DNA of 64,000 nt. Source: Saitoella complicata NRRL Y-17804. Taxonomy: Eukaryota; Ascomycota; Saitoellomycetes; Saitoellales; Saitoellaceae. The stretch is taken from the NCBI RefSeq assembly GCF_001661265.1, contig NW_017566992.1, forward strand, positions 878,295 through 942,294, written 5' to 3'. Positions 1 through 11,391 of this stretch are shown in pieces. Under the pieces are notes generated by a model. That model saw nothing but the letters and a program-made list of their open reading frames with translations, did no database searches and was not told the origin of the DNA. Numbering within the stretch: position 1 is the stretch's first letter; each line of letters begins with the position of its first letter. Position numbers and translations under genes: made by a program.

Positions 1-1139
1 AGGAGAGCATGTGACGGACCTTGTTACGCACCCGAGCAATTCCCGCGGTAGGCTTCCCGACCTCATTTGCAGCCAAGGCTGAGTCGGCTGGACCGAGTCA
101 GAAACCTGGACTTCGAAGATTTCGCGAGGGTGCATGTCAGTCGGGCCTGAACTCGTCCGTGTCTCGGACATAGGCCGTGTAAACCAAAGGACTCGCAACA
201 GTCGGACATGGTTTCGCCGTAAGTGACTGGATCATGATCTCCACCCAATGCCAATTAACAAGGAAATACACAATACACAATGCTCCCCCTCACTCCCTCT
301 CAGAGATTGCTGGCTACGGGATTTGAGTTGGCTGCAGCGGGTGACCGTGTGCAGCAACGGCAGAGGGTCTCACCCGCCGGCGCTTTCCGGGGTAGACTTA
401 TGTAACTTGCCGCCAAACCTTATTTTTAGAATTGACCAGTCTCTCTCTATACTTACGCGGGAGGGACCGCAGGAGTCGATTGCAAACAGCGGTCCTATAG
501 CCGATAGAAGCCGCGCTCTTTGCGTCGGTGGAGGCCGTGGATGAACCTCGCCTCGGTCCATGTTGCTCCATCTGAAAACGCCTGATTGTCGTTGCTCTTC
601 AAATCGTGATTGATAGCCCAAATGATTCTGGATCCAAGGCAATCTGTCGCAGGCATGGGACATAGATTGCCGACCTCATGGACACATGTACACTCTGAGC
701 ACCCCACCCGCATCCAACTGCCCAGAACCGCTCTGAGCGTGCAACCGATTACGCTGTGGCCAGATCACCTGCCACATGCTCGCCCTCTTCTGTCTGATAA
801 ACCAAGCGATATTGTGTATGCCCTTGTTTCCAGTACCGGTATGCGGGGGAACCTTTTTGCAGCATTGAGTACCGGTAAGCATATTAGCCGGTGATCACAC
901 ACGCCGTAAATTGAGGATACCAGAAAACGGGTAACGACATCTGTTGGGAAAGTTTGTTTTTGCAATTGCAGTACGCTTCACCCGACGTTTATTCTCAATC
1001 TCACGTGACCTTGTTGGCCCCCCGCACCCGATACACTCAACTGGTCGTCCTATCGAGCACACGTTAGCCGAGCTGCTGCCCAGACCCTTCATATGACAGA
1101 GTGCTGCTTCACCAACATGACAACCAGCATACATCCACT
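1..1139. promoter_or_regulatory. upstream region of the xanthine dehydrogenase gene
   Basis: No coding region is supported here; the short open frames have no recognisable protein. Core GATA-factor sites (HGATAR) can be read at 502-507, 611-616 and 795-800 on plus and at 1050-1055 on minus. In Aspergillus, purine genes are activated by the GATA factor AreA together with UaY, so such sites would fit the downstream gene, but single hexamers are common by chance. A perfect 8-bp palindrome TACCGGTA occurs twice, at 834-841 and 870-877, 36 bp apart. No clear TATA box was identified. Confidence 0.3.
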
Positions 1140-4100
1140 ATGGTCACAGCAGACACCCAAGCTGCATTGGCTGCTCTGACAGCGACATACACTTCAACAC
1201 TCTCCTTTTACCTTAACGCCCAACGCGTCTCCCTCGAAGTTCCTGACCCGACAATCACCCTCCTTGAGTACATTCGATCCACTGGACTCACCGGTACTAA
1301 GCTCGGTTGTGCCGAAGGTGGATGTGGAGCATGTACCGTCCTGGTCCAAAGCTGGGAAGACGGAAAGGTTGTCAGTAAGAGCGTGAATGCATGCATTGCT
1401 CCACTGATCTCCGTAGACGGGAAACACGTCGTCACGGTCGAAGGCATCGGAAACAGTACCGCACCTCATCCGGTGCAAGAGCGAATTGCGAAAATGCATG
1501 GATCCCAGTGCGGGTTCTGTACGCCAGGGATTGTGATGTCGTTGTACGCACTCTTACAGCAGAATCCGGAGCCGACGGAGGCGGAGGTGGAGGAGTGTTG
1601 GGATGGGAATTTATGTCGGTGTACTGGATATCGGCCGATCCTTGATGCGGGCAAGACGTTTGCTACTGGGTGCGGAAGGGCGGGAGGTTGCTGCAGGGAC
1701 CAGAAGAAGGAGGATGCCCATGCCAATGGCAACGGTAATGGAGACAGTACTACAGTCAAGAATGGCGAAGTGGATGGAGATGGTCTCTTGGACGGCGAGA
1801 TCGACTTTACGAGCAAGCCAAAGAAGGTACCTACAACTGCACCATCTCCATGCGGCAAGACCAACTGCTGTCGTACTACCCCGTCCAACCCTAAACAGCC
1901 ACCTCCCTCAACTCCCACCTTCGCTCCATACGAACCCTCAAAAGACCTCGCATTCCCTGCGAAACTGAAGAGCTTCACCCCTTCCGCCCTCGCCTTCGGT
2001 ACCCCTACCAGGCGCTGGCTCCGGCCCACGACCCTTGATGAATTGTTGAAAATCAAGGCGATCTGTCCAAGCGCGAAGATTGTGGGCGGTAGCTCCGAAG
2101 TCCAGATCGAGACGAAATTCAAGGGTGTGAACTTCGCCGTGAGTGTTTACACTGGAGATATTCCTGAACTTCGGACAGTGGAGTTTACGGAGGATGGGTT
2201 AGTCATTGGTGCGAACATCACGCTCAGTTCGTTGGAGGGCGTGCTTGATGAGGCGTGTGAGCACTTTGCAGAGAAGGGTAGTGCGCCGTATCGTGCGCTT
2301 TTGAAGACGTTGCGTGGGTTTGCTGGAAGGCAGATCAGGAATGTTGCGACGCCTGCTGGGAATATCGCTACTGCGTCCCCGATCTCGGATTTGAACCCTG
2401 TGCTAATGGCGACGGGTTCGAAGGTTGTTATGGAGTCCGTTAATGGCGGTACGTCCGAGTGCTACATTCGTGATTTCTTCAAGGGGTACAGGAGTACAGC
2501 GTTGGAGCCTGAAGCTGTGATCACCAAGTTGGTTATCCCAGCGAGTAAAGGAGGGGAGTGGGTGCAAAGTTATAAGCAAGCGAAGAGGAAGGATGATGAC
2601 ATCGCGATTGTGAATGCCGGTATGCGCGTCCGTCTCGGTGGAGGATATGTCGTGGAGGAAATTGATTTGTGTTATGGAGGTATGGCACCCACCACGGTTG
2701 CTTCGAAGAAAACCATGGCATTCTTGAAGGGGAAGGTGTGGGGAGAGAAAGACGTGTTGGAGGGTGCCATGAAGTCGTTGGAGGAAGACTTCAATTTGCC
2801 TTTTGGTGTGCCTGGCGGCATGCCCATCTATCGCAAGAGTCTTGCATTCAGCTTCTTCTTTAAGTTTTGGTCGGAGGTGACTACGACCATGACCGGAACT
2901 GCCTCCGAAGACGACGACCTTCCTCATGCAGAGATTACAAGGAACATCTCAGCGGGGTGGAGGGACGAGGAGATCCCTAACGATGGGAACAATGCTATCG
3001 TGGGTAAACCCCTTCCCCATGTTGCTGCTTTGAAGCAGGTTACGGGAGAAGCGCAGTATATTGACGACTTGCCTCGCTTCTCGAATGAGCTGTATGGATG
3101 CCTCGTGCTCTCAACCAAGGCCCATGCCAAAATCGTTCGTGTCGATACTGATGCTGCGCTGGACATGTCTGGTGTTGCAGGATATGTCGATCATACCGAC
3201 TTGCCTTCACCAGAAGCGAACTGGTGGGGTGCACCCCGCTGCGATGAAGTCTTCTTTGCCGTAGACGAAGTCTTTTGTGCTGGGCAACCCATTGGGTTCA
3301 TCCTTGCTGACACTAAGGCACATGCTCAAGCTGCGGCGAGAGCGGTGGTTGTTGAATACGAGGAGCTTCCGGCGATCTTCACTATGGAGGAAGCGATTGC
3401 GCAAGATTCGTTCTTCGCTCACTATAGGTTCATCAAGCGGGATGGAGATGACATGGATGGCGCGTTCGCAAAGGCCGATCATGTCTTCGAGGGTGTAGCG
3501 AGAATGGGTGGACAGGAGCATTTCTATCTCGAGACTAACGCCGCTATGGCTGTTTGGAAACCGGAGGATGGCGAAATGGATGTGTATTCTTCCACGCAGA
3601 ACCCGACTGAGACGCAAACATACGCAGCCAAAGTCACCGGAGTCCCGGCGAATCGCGTCGTCTGCAAAGTCAAGCGTATGGGAGGTGGATTTGGCGGTAA
3701 GGAGACGAGAAGTGTCCAGCTCAGCAGTATCTGTGCCATCGCTGCGAAGAAGATGAAGAGGCCTGTTCGGTGCATGCTTGATCGTGATGAGGATATGGCT
3801 ACGAGTGGACAGCGTCATCCGTTCTTGTCCAGGTGGAAAGTCGGCGTAAATAATGATGGCAAGCTTGTCGCGTTAGATGCCGACGTGTTCTGCAATGGCG
3901 GATGGACGCAGGATCTCAGTGGTGCAATTGTTGAGCGTGCATTGTCGCATATCGACAATGTGTATTACATCCCTCATGTTAACGTGCGAGGACGGGTCTG
4001 CAAGACGAATATCCATTCTAACACGGCGTTCCGAGGCTTCGGTGGACCGCAAGGGATGTTCATCTGTGAAAGTTACATGTCTGAGATTGCGGATCAGTTG

Positions 4101-5303
4101 AATATGTCTGTTGACAAGTTGAGGGAAATCAACTTCTATAAAGAGGGTCAAAAGACGCATTTCAACCAGGTCTTGGAAGACTTCCATGTTCCTCAGATCT
4201 ACGAGCAGATTAAGGTCGAGGCTGATTATGATGAGAGGCGAAAGGCAGTCGATGAATTCAATAAGACTCATCGATGGAGGAAGAGAGGTCTCGCGCTCAT
4301 TCCTACCAAGTTTGGTATTAGTTTCACAGCGTTGTTCTTGAACCAGGCCGGTGCTTTGGTGCATATCTACCATGACGGAAGTATACTGCTGGCTCACGGT
4401 GGTACGGAGATGGGTCAGGGTCTGCACACCAAAATGTGCATGGTGGCTGCGGAGGAGCTCGGTGTTACTCTCGAGAACGTGCACATATCCGAGACTGCAA
4501 CTAACACGGTTGCCAATACGTCGTCTACGGCAGCTTCGGCATCGTCCGACTTGAACGGCATGGCCATCAAAAACGCCTGTGACCAAATCAATGAACGTCT
4601 GAAGCCTTACCGGGAAAAGTTAGGGCCCGATGCAACCATGAAACAACTTGCGACAGCAGCGTATTTTGACCGTGTGAACTTGTCCGCGAACGGCTTCTAC
4701 AAGACGCCCACAATTGGTTATGAGTGGGGAAACGAGAACAGCAAGCCTATGTTCTTTTACTTTACGCAGGGTGCTGCCATCGCTGAAGTGGAGATTGATA
4801 CGTTGACTGGCGATTGGAAGTGTGAACGTGCTGATGTGAAGATGGACATCGGACGCACAATCAATCAGGCGATCGACTACGGTCAGATTGAAGGGGCGTT
4901 TGTACAAGGTATGGGGCTGTTCACGATGGAAGAATCGCTATGGTTGCGTCACAACGGCAACCTGTTTACCAAGGGTCCTGGTGCGTATAAGATTCCTGGA
5001 TTCCGGGATGTACCGGTTTCATTCAATCTCTCAATGCTGAAAGGCGTTCCGTGGAAGAATCTCAGAACGATCCAGCGAAGCAAGGGAGTCGGAGAGCCTC
5101 CGTTGTTCATGGGTTCAGCAGTTTTCTTCGCAATGCGCGATGCCATCAAGTCGGCAAGGAAGGATGCTGGCAACACTGGTCTTCTTGCACTACATTCGCC
5201 CGCCACGCCTGAGCGCATCAGGCTTGCTTGTACGGATGAGATTACTGAACGCGCCCATGTCAACGCGAAGGAGAAGGAGCATAACTGGTTTATCCAACCC
5301 TGA
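1140..5303 (+). CDS. XDH: xanthine dehydrogenase (purine hydroxylase I)
   Basis: Oxidises hypoxanthine to xanthine and xanthine to urate with NAD+, the committed step of purine catabolism; cytosolic molybdoflavoenzyme. It is an uninterrupted frame of 1387 aa from the ATG at 1140; the frame is open further upstream only from a GTG. N-terminal plant-type 2Fe-2S domain with GCAEGGCGACTV (Cys57, 62, 65, partner Cys85); second 2Fe-2S domain with QCGFCTPG and NLCRCTGYRPI (Cys124, 127, 159, 161). The FAD domain follows (KIVGGSSEVQIETK region). The C-terminal two thirds is the molybdopterin domain with GGGFGGKETRS, AFRGFGGPQGMF and the catalytic-glutamate motif KGVGEPPLFMGSA near the end. Between the iron-sulfur and FAD parts lies a low-complexity linker of about 90 residues with two CC pairs. 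Length and domain order match eukaryotic XDH (about 1330-1400 aa). No PTS1-type C terminus. Confidence 0.97.
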   Translation: MVTADTQAALAALTATYTSTLSFYLNAQRVSLEVPDPTITLLEYIRSTGLTGTKLGCAEGGCGACTVLVQSWEDGKVVSKSVNACIAPLISVDGKHVVTVEGIGNSTAPHPVQERIAKMHGSQCGFCTPGIVMSLYALLQQNPEPTEAEVEECWDGNLCRCTGYRPILDAGKTFATGCGRAGGCCRDQKKEDAHANGNGNGDSTTVKNGEVDGDGLLDGEIDFTSKPKKVPTTAPSPCGKTNCCRTTPSNPKQPPPSTPTFAPYEPSKDLAFPAKLKSFTPSALAFGTPTRRWLRPTTLDELLKIKAICPSAKIVGGSSEVQIETKFKGVNFAVSVYTGDIPELRTVEFTEDGLVIGANITLSSLEGVLDEACEHFAEKGSAPYRALLKTLRGFAGRQIRNVATPAGNIATASPISDLNPVLMATGSKVVMESVNGGTSECYIRDFFKGYRSTALEPEAVITKLVIPASKGGEWVQSYKQAKRKDDDIAIVNAGMRVRLGGGYVVEEIDLCYGGMAPTTVASKKTMAFLKGKVWGEKDVLEGAMKSLEEDFNLPFGVPGGMPIYRKSLAFSFFFKFWSEVTTTMTGTASEDDDLPHAEITRNISAGWRDEEIPNDGNNAIVGKPLPHVAALKQVTGEAQYIDDLPRFSNELYGCLVLSTKAHAKIVRVDTDAALDMSGVAGYVDHTDLPSPEANWWGAPRCDEVFFAVDEVFCAGQPIGFILADTKAHAQAAARAVVVEYEELPAIFTMEEAIAQDSFFAHYRFIKRDGDDMDGAFAKADHVFEGVARMGGQEHFYLETNAAMAVWKPEDGEMDVYSSTQNPTETQTYAAKVTGVPANRVVCKVKRMGGGFGGKETRSVQLSSICAIAAKKMKRPVRCMLDRDEDMATSGQRHPFLSRWKVGVNNDGKLVALDADVFCNGGWTQDLSGAIVERALSHIDNVYYIPHVNVRGRVCKTNIHSNTAFRGFGGPQGMFICESYMSEIADQLNMSVDKLREINFYKEGQKTHFNQVLEDFHVPQIYEQIKVEADYDERRKAVDEFNKTHRWRKRGLALIPTKFGISFTALFLNQAGALVHIYHDGSILLAHGGTEMGQGLHTKMCMVAAEELGVTLENVHISETATNTVANTSSTAASASSDLNGMAIKNACDQINERLKPYREKLGPDATMKQLATAAYFDRVNLSANGFYKTPTIGYEWGNENSKPMFFYFTQGAAIAEVEIDTLTGDWKCERADVKMDIGRTINQAIDYGQIEGAFVQGMGLFTMEESLWLRHNGNLFTKGPGAYKIPGFRDVPVSFNLSMLKGVPWKNLRTIQRSKGVGEPPLFMGSAVFFAMRDAIKSARKDAGNTGLLALHSPATPERIRLACTDEITERAHVNAKEKEHNWFIQP

Positions 5304-5484
5304 TCATGAGCACAGACAGCTGGGTTACTAACATATCATACGAAGGGATGTAGGGTTCACTTCAGATATTATAAGATAATTAAAATCTTGTGCCGTTACA
5401 AACATGACCCGAAAACGCAAACGCCAATGACATTCCACATAACCAACATTTTCATCCATACGTCCTATTGCAAATCCAGCCGTC

Positions 5485-7110
5485 TCAACCAGACTTCCTT
5501 TTACCTGCTTGCTTCTGAGTTGGCTTTTTAGCCGGGGGTCTGCCTTCCTGCCCCGAACCGTCGTCCAGATCCTCGACCTCACCCAGGATACGTGCGCCAC
5601 TGAGGCCGCTCTGTCCAGCTGTGCTACCTCTTCTCCGTTTGGCTGCATGTGGGATGCTAGGACTTCCCATGACATTGGGACTGGCTTGTTGCTGTGGACT
5701 TGCTTGAGGCAAGTTCTTTGCAGCCATCGCAGGAGAAGGTGTCGTGCCCATGCGTGACGGCTGTGGCAGGGCTGGCATCGTCTGTTGTGGCGGAGCTTGT
5801 TGCTGACCATTACCGTTCTGCAAGGCCTGGAGCTGTGCGACATATTGCTTCAGCGCCTGAATGGGACTACTGCCTTGCTGCCGAGAAAAGGTAATAAGAT
5901 CGCTCATGTGCGAGATACTTTCGGCAATCTCCAGACACCGCATCGTCTTCAAAGTAACTCCAAACTCATTGATGGCGCTTTCTGGTGCAGAAACCGTAGT
6001 GCGAGGGTCTCTGTCATTTTCTTCTGACTTCACCGGTGGGGAATTGGGACTTGCGCCCGGTACGCGGGGTGATTGACGAGGTCTCATCGGCACGAACTCT
6101 TCGTGGTGATTGGTGAGAAACTCAAATGCTTCGATCTTAATGCCGGTTTGGTAAGCACCAAAGTAGACGCGGAGGTTACCCGTCGCCACCACCTAGGGAA
6201 CGTTTAGCAGCTATTCATATCTCGAACAGGGAGACAAATACAAACCTGACAGCCAGTGGCAAACCAATACACTATACTAGCACGGGAACATTCGACGTAA
6301 TAGCCATTATTGTTTGTTGAGTGTTCCGAAGGGTCTTCAAGGATAAGTTGAATGCGTTTGACTCCACTCTCGTATGTCGTGCAATAATATCGCGGCAAAA
6401 CAGCAGTCGATATTTCGAATTGTTTAGATTCTCGATGCAGAGTGTTGAAAAGCGTATAGCGCATCACACCATTGTCTGCATAATACTCCGAGATGAACCT
6501 CTTCCAGGAAGCTATCGATCGATCTTGTCCAGGAGATGAAAGGTGATTGCAGTAATTCAAGAGCCGTAGAATAGCAGCACCACTATTCCGGTTTGCAGTA
6601 GTAATCCCAACCATTGCAGCCGAGTTGGCACCAACACCGGACGACGTAGGTGCCAGGCTTGGTGCTCGCATGCCACTCATACCCGCCGTGGCTTGAACGG
6701 CAGCCATTTGACGAACATGTTCTTGTGTGTGGGCTTGAACTTGAGCCTGTGCTTGCTGAGCCTGCGCCTGTACCTGCTGAGCTTGTGCTTGAGCATGTGT
6801 TTGTTGACCAGGCTGCTGCTGTTGTTGCTGTGGAGGTGGGATGCCACGACCCCCCGGCACCTGCGCAGCCTGCACTTGCTGACCTTGATTTTGAGCATGC
6901 TGCAGCTGTCGTTGCATGTATTCCTGATGTTGCCGAACCTGCTGCTCATTTCTTTGACGAATCAACTGATTGTACATGTTAAGTTGACTTTGTGGATTGC
7001 TGATTCCAGCAGCAACGACACCTGCCTGGGCTTGTGCTGCATGTTGCTGATGCTGTTGCTGTTGATGATGATGCTGCTGCTGCTGCTGCTGTTGTTGTTG
7101 TTGTTGTTGT

Positions 7111-7143
<33 letters not shown>

Positions 7144-7256
7144 AACTGAAGAACAGCGGCAGAGTAATGAGGGGGGATACCGTGCTGCTGTGGCATGGGC
7201 TGGCCCCCTGGTACAATTGGCTGCCCCAGTTGGTAACTTGGCTGAGGCGTCGCCAT
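5485..7256 (-). CDS. ptaB: LIM-binding (Ldb1/SEUSS-type) transcriptional co-regulator, PtaB-like
   Basis: Two exons, 7256-6246 and 6192-5485, joined across a 53-nt intron (donor GTTTGT, branch TGCTAAAC, acceptor CCTAG) in phase 0; product 571-572 aa. The N-terminal third is dominated by glutamine: an almost pure Gln run near residues 37-65, then His/Gln and Gln/Ala-rich sequence. The conserved LIM-binding domain begins near residue 215 (AAILRLLNYCNHLSS, then SWKRFISEYYADNGVMRYTL) and runs over the splice junction (FATGCQ/VVATGNLRVYFG) to about residue 450. The basic C terminus (KKPTQKQAGKRKSG) could be a nuclear localisation signal. Known relatives are Aspergillus PtaB, S. pombe Adn1 and yeast Mfg1, partners of Flo8/SomA in adhesion and hyphal development; the same role here is inference. 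The 1.4-kb upstream gap would suit a regulated gene. Confidence 0.85.
7030..7146 (-). repeat. CAG/CAA trinucleotide run encoding polyglutamine
   Basis: Read on the coding (minus) strand this is an almost uninterrupted mixture of CAG and CAA codons, with a short CAT (His) interruption, inside the first exon of the LIM-binding protein. Blocks of pure CAG (about 7068-7090) and of CAA (about 7091-7112) lie side by side, followed by alternating CAG/CAA. Such tracts change length by slippage. The reverse strand carries long leucine- or valine-rich open frames that are only shadows of the repeat. Confidence 0.9.
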
Positions 7257-8622
7257 GATGATTATTCCGACGGAATGTGACCTCGTCTTTAACGCACCTC
7301 AATTTGTCTTCCAGTAACACGAATGATCGGAGGCCTTTCGATCGCTGGGTCGGGACAGGCTGAAACGACTCGAGACGCAGCAGGCTGTTGAATGTTTGTT
7401 GTATACACGCCGATCCTGTCAGGCGACAAGGGACATGAACTTCCTGAAGCAGCAAACCGATGTCGTTCTCTATGAATCGAGCAAGCAGATTCTTATTCGC
7501 CAAGATGATCAAACAGTATATAAAGTTCCCTCTACGTACAGGTCGGCTCTGTGCTTAAGCGCAGCGCTCCCCGGGGCAGCAGCCGCGACCGACACCGACG
7601 TGAATAGCCGATCGGCGTTTTCGACGAGTTTGCTGTTTCCATTGCGTCTTTCAGTCTAATCAAAAACAGTTCCCTTTGCGAGCACGATGGTCTATGTATC
7701 AGGTGTCGAGTTCTGTTTTACGGCTCCATCGCAGTTCCCACACCTTCGCTGCGGTTCCTCGAGATTCTCTGCGCAAAGTTTTCTAGCATCGTCCCAGAGG
7801 TATAAGAACGACAACAACTCCCAATCAGCCAACAAACCACCCATTCGCCAAACCACATTGGTCGACTCTTTCGATAAGGTTGGTACAGTTCTTTTACATG
7901 CTGGAAGGGTTTCTTGTCGCTTTCGAGCGACTGCGAGTGATGACAATTTAAAACAACACTTCTTACCATGACTGATCGACTACGATGTCACCAAACATGG
8001 TCACTTCAATGTGGTCTAACATACTTGCCAGTATATTGTTGTCTGACGCATTCTCGACCTTCTTCAGCTTGTTGTTTTGTTGAAACGTTGAACAGTGTGC
8101 TAACTCGCACTTCAGATAGGATCAGCACCATTCACAACAACTTCAGCGCCATCCTCGACCCTCTTCTGCTTTTAAGGTAAGCAGCCTTGCCCGGTCCAAT
8201 TCGACGCTTCGATGTCGTGCCCAGGCACGAGGGTTTCCAGATGATGAAGACACACCAAACATTCGCAGTTTCCTCTGTAGGCGACGCTAGAACCTAATTA
8301 GTCGCTCGGTGACGGCCCAATACTTCCTTGGATGTCTTATGGAAACCCAACAACTGCAACAGTTGTTCATTGGCGGCGCGAATCGGACTTTATGCGAGAG
8401 TTCGATCGGATCGCTGACATCTTCATAGTTCTTTCCCTATTGCTCCTCCTCAAATGACTACTAGCTTAGTGATGAATGACATACGTTTGTTTCTTAAACT
8501 TATTTGTGCAATCAAATGCTCTGTTGTATGTGTGTAAAACAGCCGTGTTATCCCAAAGTCCGAAGTACCATAACGTAAACGCCAATGCAGTCCAACCTGT
8601 ATGCTACCGATATATGTTCCTC
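7257..8622. other. 1.4-kb intergenic region upstream of the PtaB-like gene
   Basis: It lies between the stop of the histidine kinase gene (8623) and the start of the PtaB-like gene (7256), both on minus, so it holds the 3' end of the first and the promoter and leader of the second. Open frames on both strands are short and show no recognisable protein. A TATATAAAG element is present on plus near 7515. I see no tRNA, repeat or conserved motif that I can support. Confidence 0.4.
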
Positions 8623-11391
8623 TTATTTGTCCCCCTCCATCTTCGAAAGCCATTTCAAGACGACTTCCTCAAACTCTCGCACATTGACCGGCTTGCTGAC
8701 ATAATCTGACATGCCAACTGCGATACACTTCTCACGATCTCCGCGGATCGCCGAAGCTGTCATCGCAATTACCGGCACGTTTCGAATAGCCTCGTTCTCA
8801 TCTTGTCGTAATAAGCTCGTCGCTTCGTAGCCATCCATCTCCGGCATGTGGCAATCGCATAAGAAAAGATCAAATGGCTTGCTTTCGCCATCGTCCTCTT
8901 GAATCCTCGCCCGCAATGCATCAAGCGCTTTCTTACCGTTATCAACGGCAACGCATTTGGCGCCAAATCCCATTTTCTTCAATCGTGAGACGGCAATTCT
9001 TTGGTTGATCAAGTTATCCTCGGCGATAAGGATCGCATAATCATCCCGTGGACGCTTGAGTTGGTAGTTCTTCGCCGTGGAAGCCAACTTACCACTATGC
9101 TCGTCACCCTTCGCATTTTCTTCACCGGGTTCTCGTTGTGATTTGACGAAAGGAATGCAGACCTTGACTGTTGAACCCTTACCGGGCTCGGAAGTGACGT
9201 TGATAGTACCATTCATCAGTTCTGTAAGCTTCTTGCAGATTGAGAGCCCAAGTCCGCTACCACCCCACTTTCTTGCAGTGCTCGAGTCCGCTTGGCTGAA
9301 GGGCTGGAAAAGCTTCTTGACAGTGTCTTTACTCATGCCAATCCCGGTATCGGTGACGGCAAATGTGACTGCAATTGCTCCAGGGCGCTCTTGCCTTGTC
9401 GCGGTCAGTGTCACGGTACCTTGAGCAGGCGTGAACTATCCAAATGTCAGCATCATGAACGAATCGACGCCGGTGTCATAACTAACCTTTAGCGCATTGG
9501 ATAATAAGTTTGTCAGGATCTGGCCGATACGGTTTTTGTCTCCGAGTACCCAAACCGGACATGAACCTGTTTGGCAGTTCACAGAAAAGGAAATATCCTT
9601 CCTCGCTGCTGGGTACACGAAGATTTTCTTGATATCGTTGAAAATCTCGCATAAATCGAAATCCATGTTCTCGATTGCTAGCTTCCCTGCTTCTATCTTG
9701 CTGACGTCCAAAATATCGTTGATGACAGAAAGGAGCGATGATGCAGCTGTTCGTACATTGTCGCATAGCTGTTGCTGCTCCTCGTCAAGCTTTGAGTCGC
9801 TGAGCATTTCTGTCATGCCAATGACTGCGGCAATTGGCGTTCGAATTTCATGGCTCATGTTGGCCAAAAACTCCGACTTCATCCGGGAGCTTTCTCGAGC
9901 AGCAGTTTCACTGGCTTTCAGCGCAAGTTGTTCTTCTGCTAGCCGAGCTCTCTCCTCATTGGCCTTTGCAAGCTCTCGGTCTTTCCGTATCTCGTTTGTG
10001 ACATCGAAAACGCATCCGACACAGGCAACAACCGACTTCTTGTCGTCGCCCATGATGGGCCGGTGATGCCTCCGCCATACCCGATTGTCGCGGTCCGCGC
10101 TGAGGTGCAGGTCGTGAGTCTCGAATTCTGACTCACCCTCCAGAACTCTTCGGATGCAGTGAATAGCGACGGGATCGATTATGGGCATCGCAAGAGACTG
10201 ACCAAGGAACGGCCCTTCGCCGCCAAGGGCATCCCTGATAAGATGAATGAAGCTTCCGTGAGACTCTGGTCCAGCAAAATACTGCAAGTTCAGGTTGCGG
10301 TCAACGACGTAATACGTCATACCAGAATAGTCAATCACGGATTTGAGTCTGGATTGCGCTTGCGCTGCTTCCTCTTGTGCCTCGACAAGGTCATGGATGT
10401 CGGTCAGATTTGCACTGTACCAAATCACCTCAGCTTCACCATCTGGACGACTAGGCGGTGTGCGAAGTACGGGATTGGCACGGTTGATGTACCACCGGTA
10501 AGTCCCGTTCTTGCTCCTGACTCGGCACTTGTGCGCGACTCGCTTTGTCGGGTTTTTCAGGAGATCCATGAAAGTATACGCCCATAGCTCGACATCGTCG
10601 GGATGAAGGGTGCCTGCGATCGTCTGCGGATTCAAGTCTCCAGGTTCGATACCGGTCAGCTCGTACCAACTCGCTGAGTAGTAGAAGGGAACTCCGAGTC
10701 GCGAAAAGACATAGTTGATACCGGGAAAAGAATTGATCACCTTGCTGACGTGTAAGCTGTTTACCATTTCGAGAAGAACATCCGGATTTGAGTCGACAGC
10801 TGCCGCAGACAGAGCGTCCATAGCCTCGCGATCGTCATGCGAAGCAGTATTGTTTGGCGGCGGAGGTACAGGTGGTTCTGTCGCCTCTTCATCAGACCGA
10901 TTCGTTGGTTGCGGTAGAGACGTTATGAATTGGTCGATCTCCGCCGGCCGCCCTTTGCGTGGTTGACTGATCTGTTGCGCAACCGGCTCGGAACTCAGAA
11001 GGTCGACTTGCTTGTCGGTGAAGAATGGTTTGAGCTGCAGAGGGAAGTTGTCGATTGCGAATGTGAACATAACTCCACCTTTTGTGTCGTAATATGCCGA
11101 TATATCGACGGAATGTACCAGGTCGGACCCTTTCTTTCCTACGGCCACGGTCACTTCCAGGCGCCCACTTTCGCTCGAGCTGAGTTTCAGCTTTGTAACA
11201 TGGTCGAGAACCTCGTCTAATCGCTTGTAATCATTCACAAGGTGCAGTTCATTGTACGGATTGTTGACACAAGCGTTCGTCAGCACGAGAAGCTCCCGGG
11301 CCTTCTCGTTGATCTGGCGCACGATCCGCTGACTGTCCAACACGATCAGAGCAGCAGGAGCGTACTCGAAGTAGTCAACAGACTGCGACAT
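8623..11391 (-). CDS. hybrid sensor histidine kinase with PAS domains
   Basis: Two exons, 11391-9487 and 9435-8623, separated by a 51-nt intron (donor GTTAGT, acceptor GATAG), phase 0; 905 aa. The open frame extends upstream to 11487 but only from a TTG; the first ATG (MSQSVDYFEYAPAALIV) is used, and a further 5' exon cannot be excluded. Order: N-terminal PAS-like segment, proline/serine-rich linker, a second PAS with PAC (HPDDVELW region), a third PAS-like segment, coiled coil, HisKA with the phospho-acceptor His in NMSHEIRTP (about residue 514), HATPase with DTGIGM and GSGLGLSICKKL, and a C-terminal receiver whose phospho-acceptor is the Asp in FLCDCHMPEMDG (about residue 829) with the conserved Lys in YVSKPV. 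No transmembrane segment is evident, so it is probably a cytosolic sensor feeding a His-Asp phosphorelay. The signal is unknown; PAS domains often bind flavin or haem. Confidence 0.93.

Noticed and set aside
84-96. TCGG-N5-CCGA, similar to the UaY purine-activator site TCGG-N6-CCGA
   Set aside because: The spacer is 5, not 6, and it lies more than 1 kb from the XDH start.
6693-7145. Leucine-rich 150-aa plus-strand open frame
   Set aside because: It is the reverse of the polyglutamine CAG/CAA tract of the PtaB-like gene.
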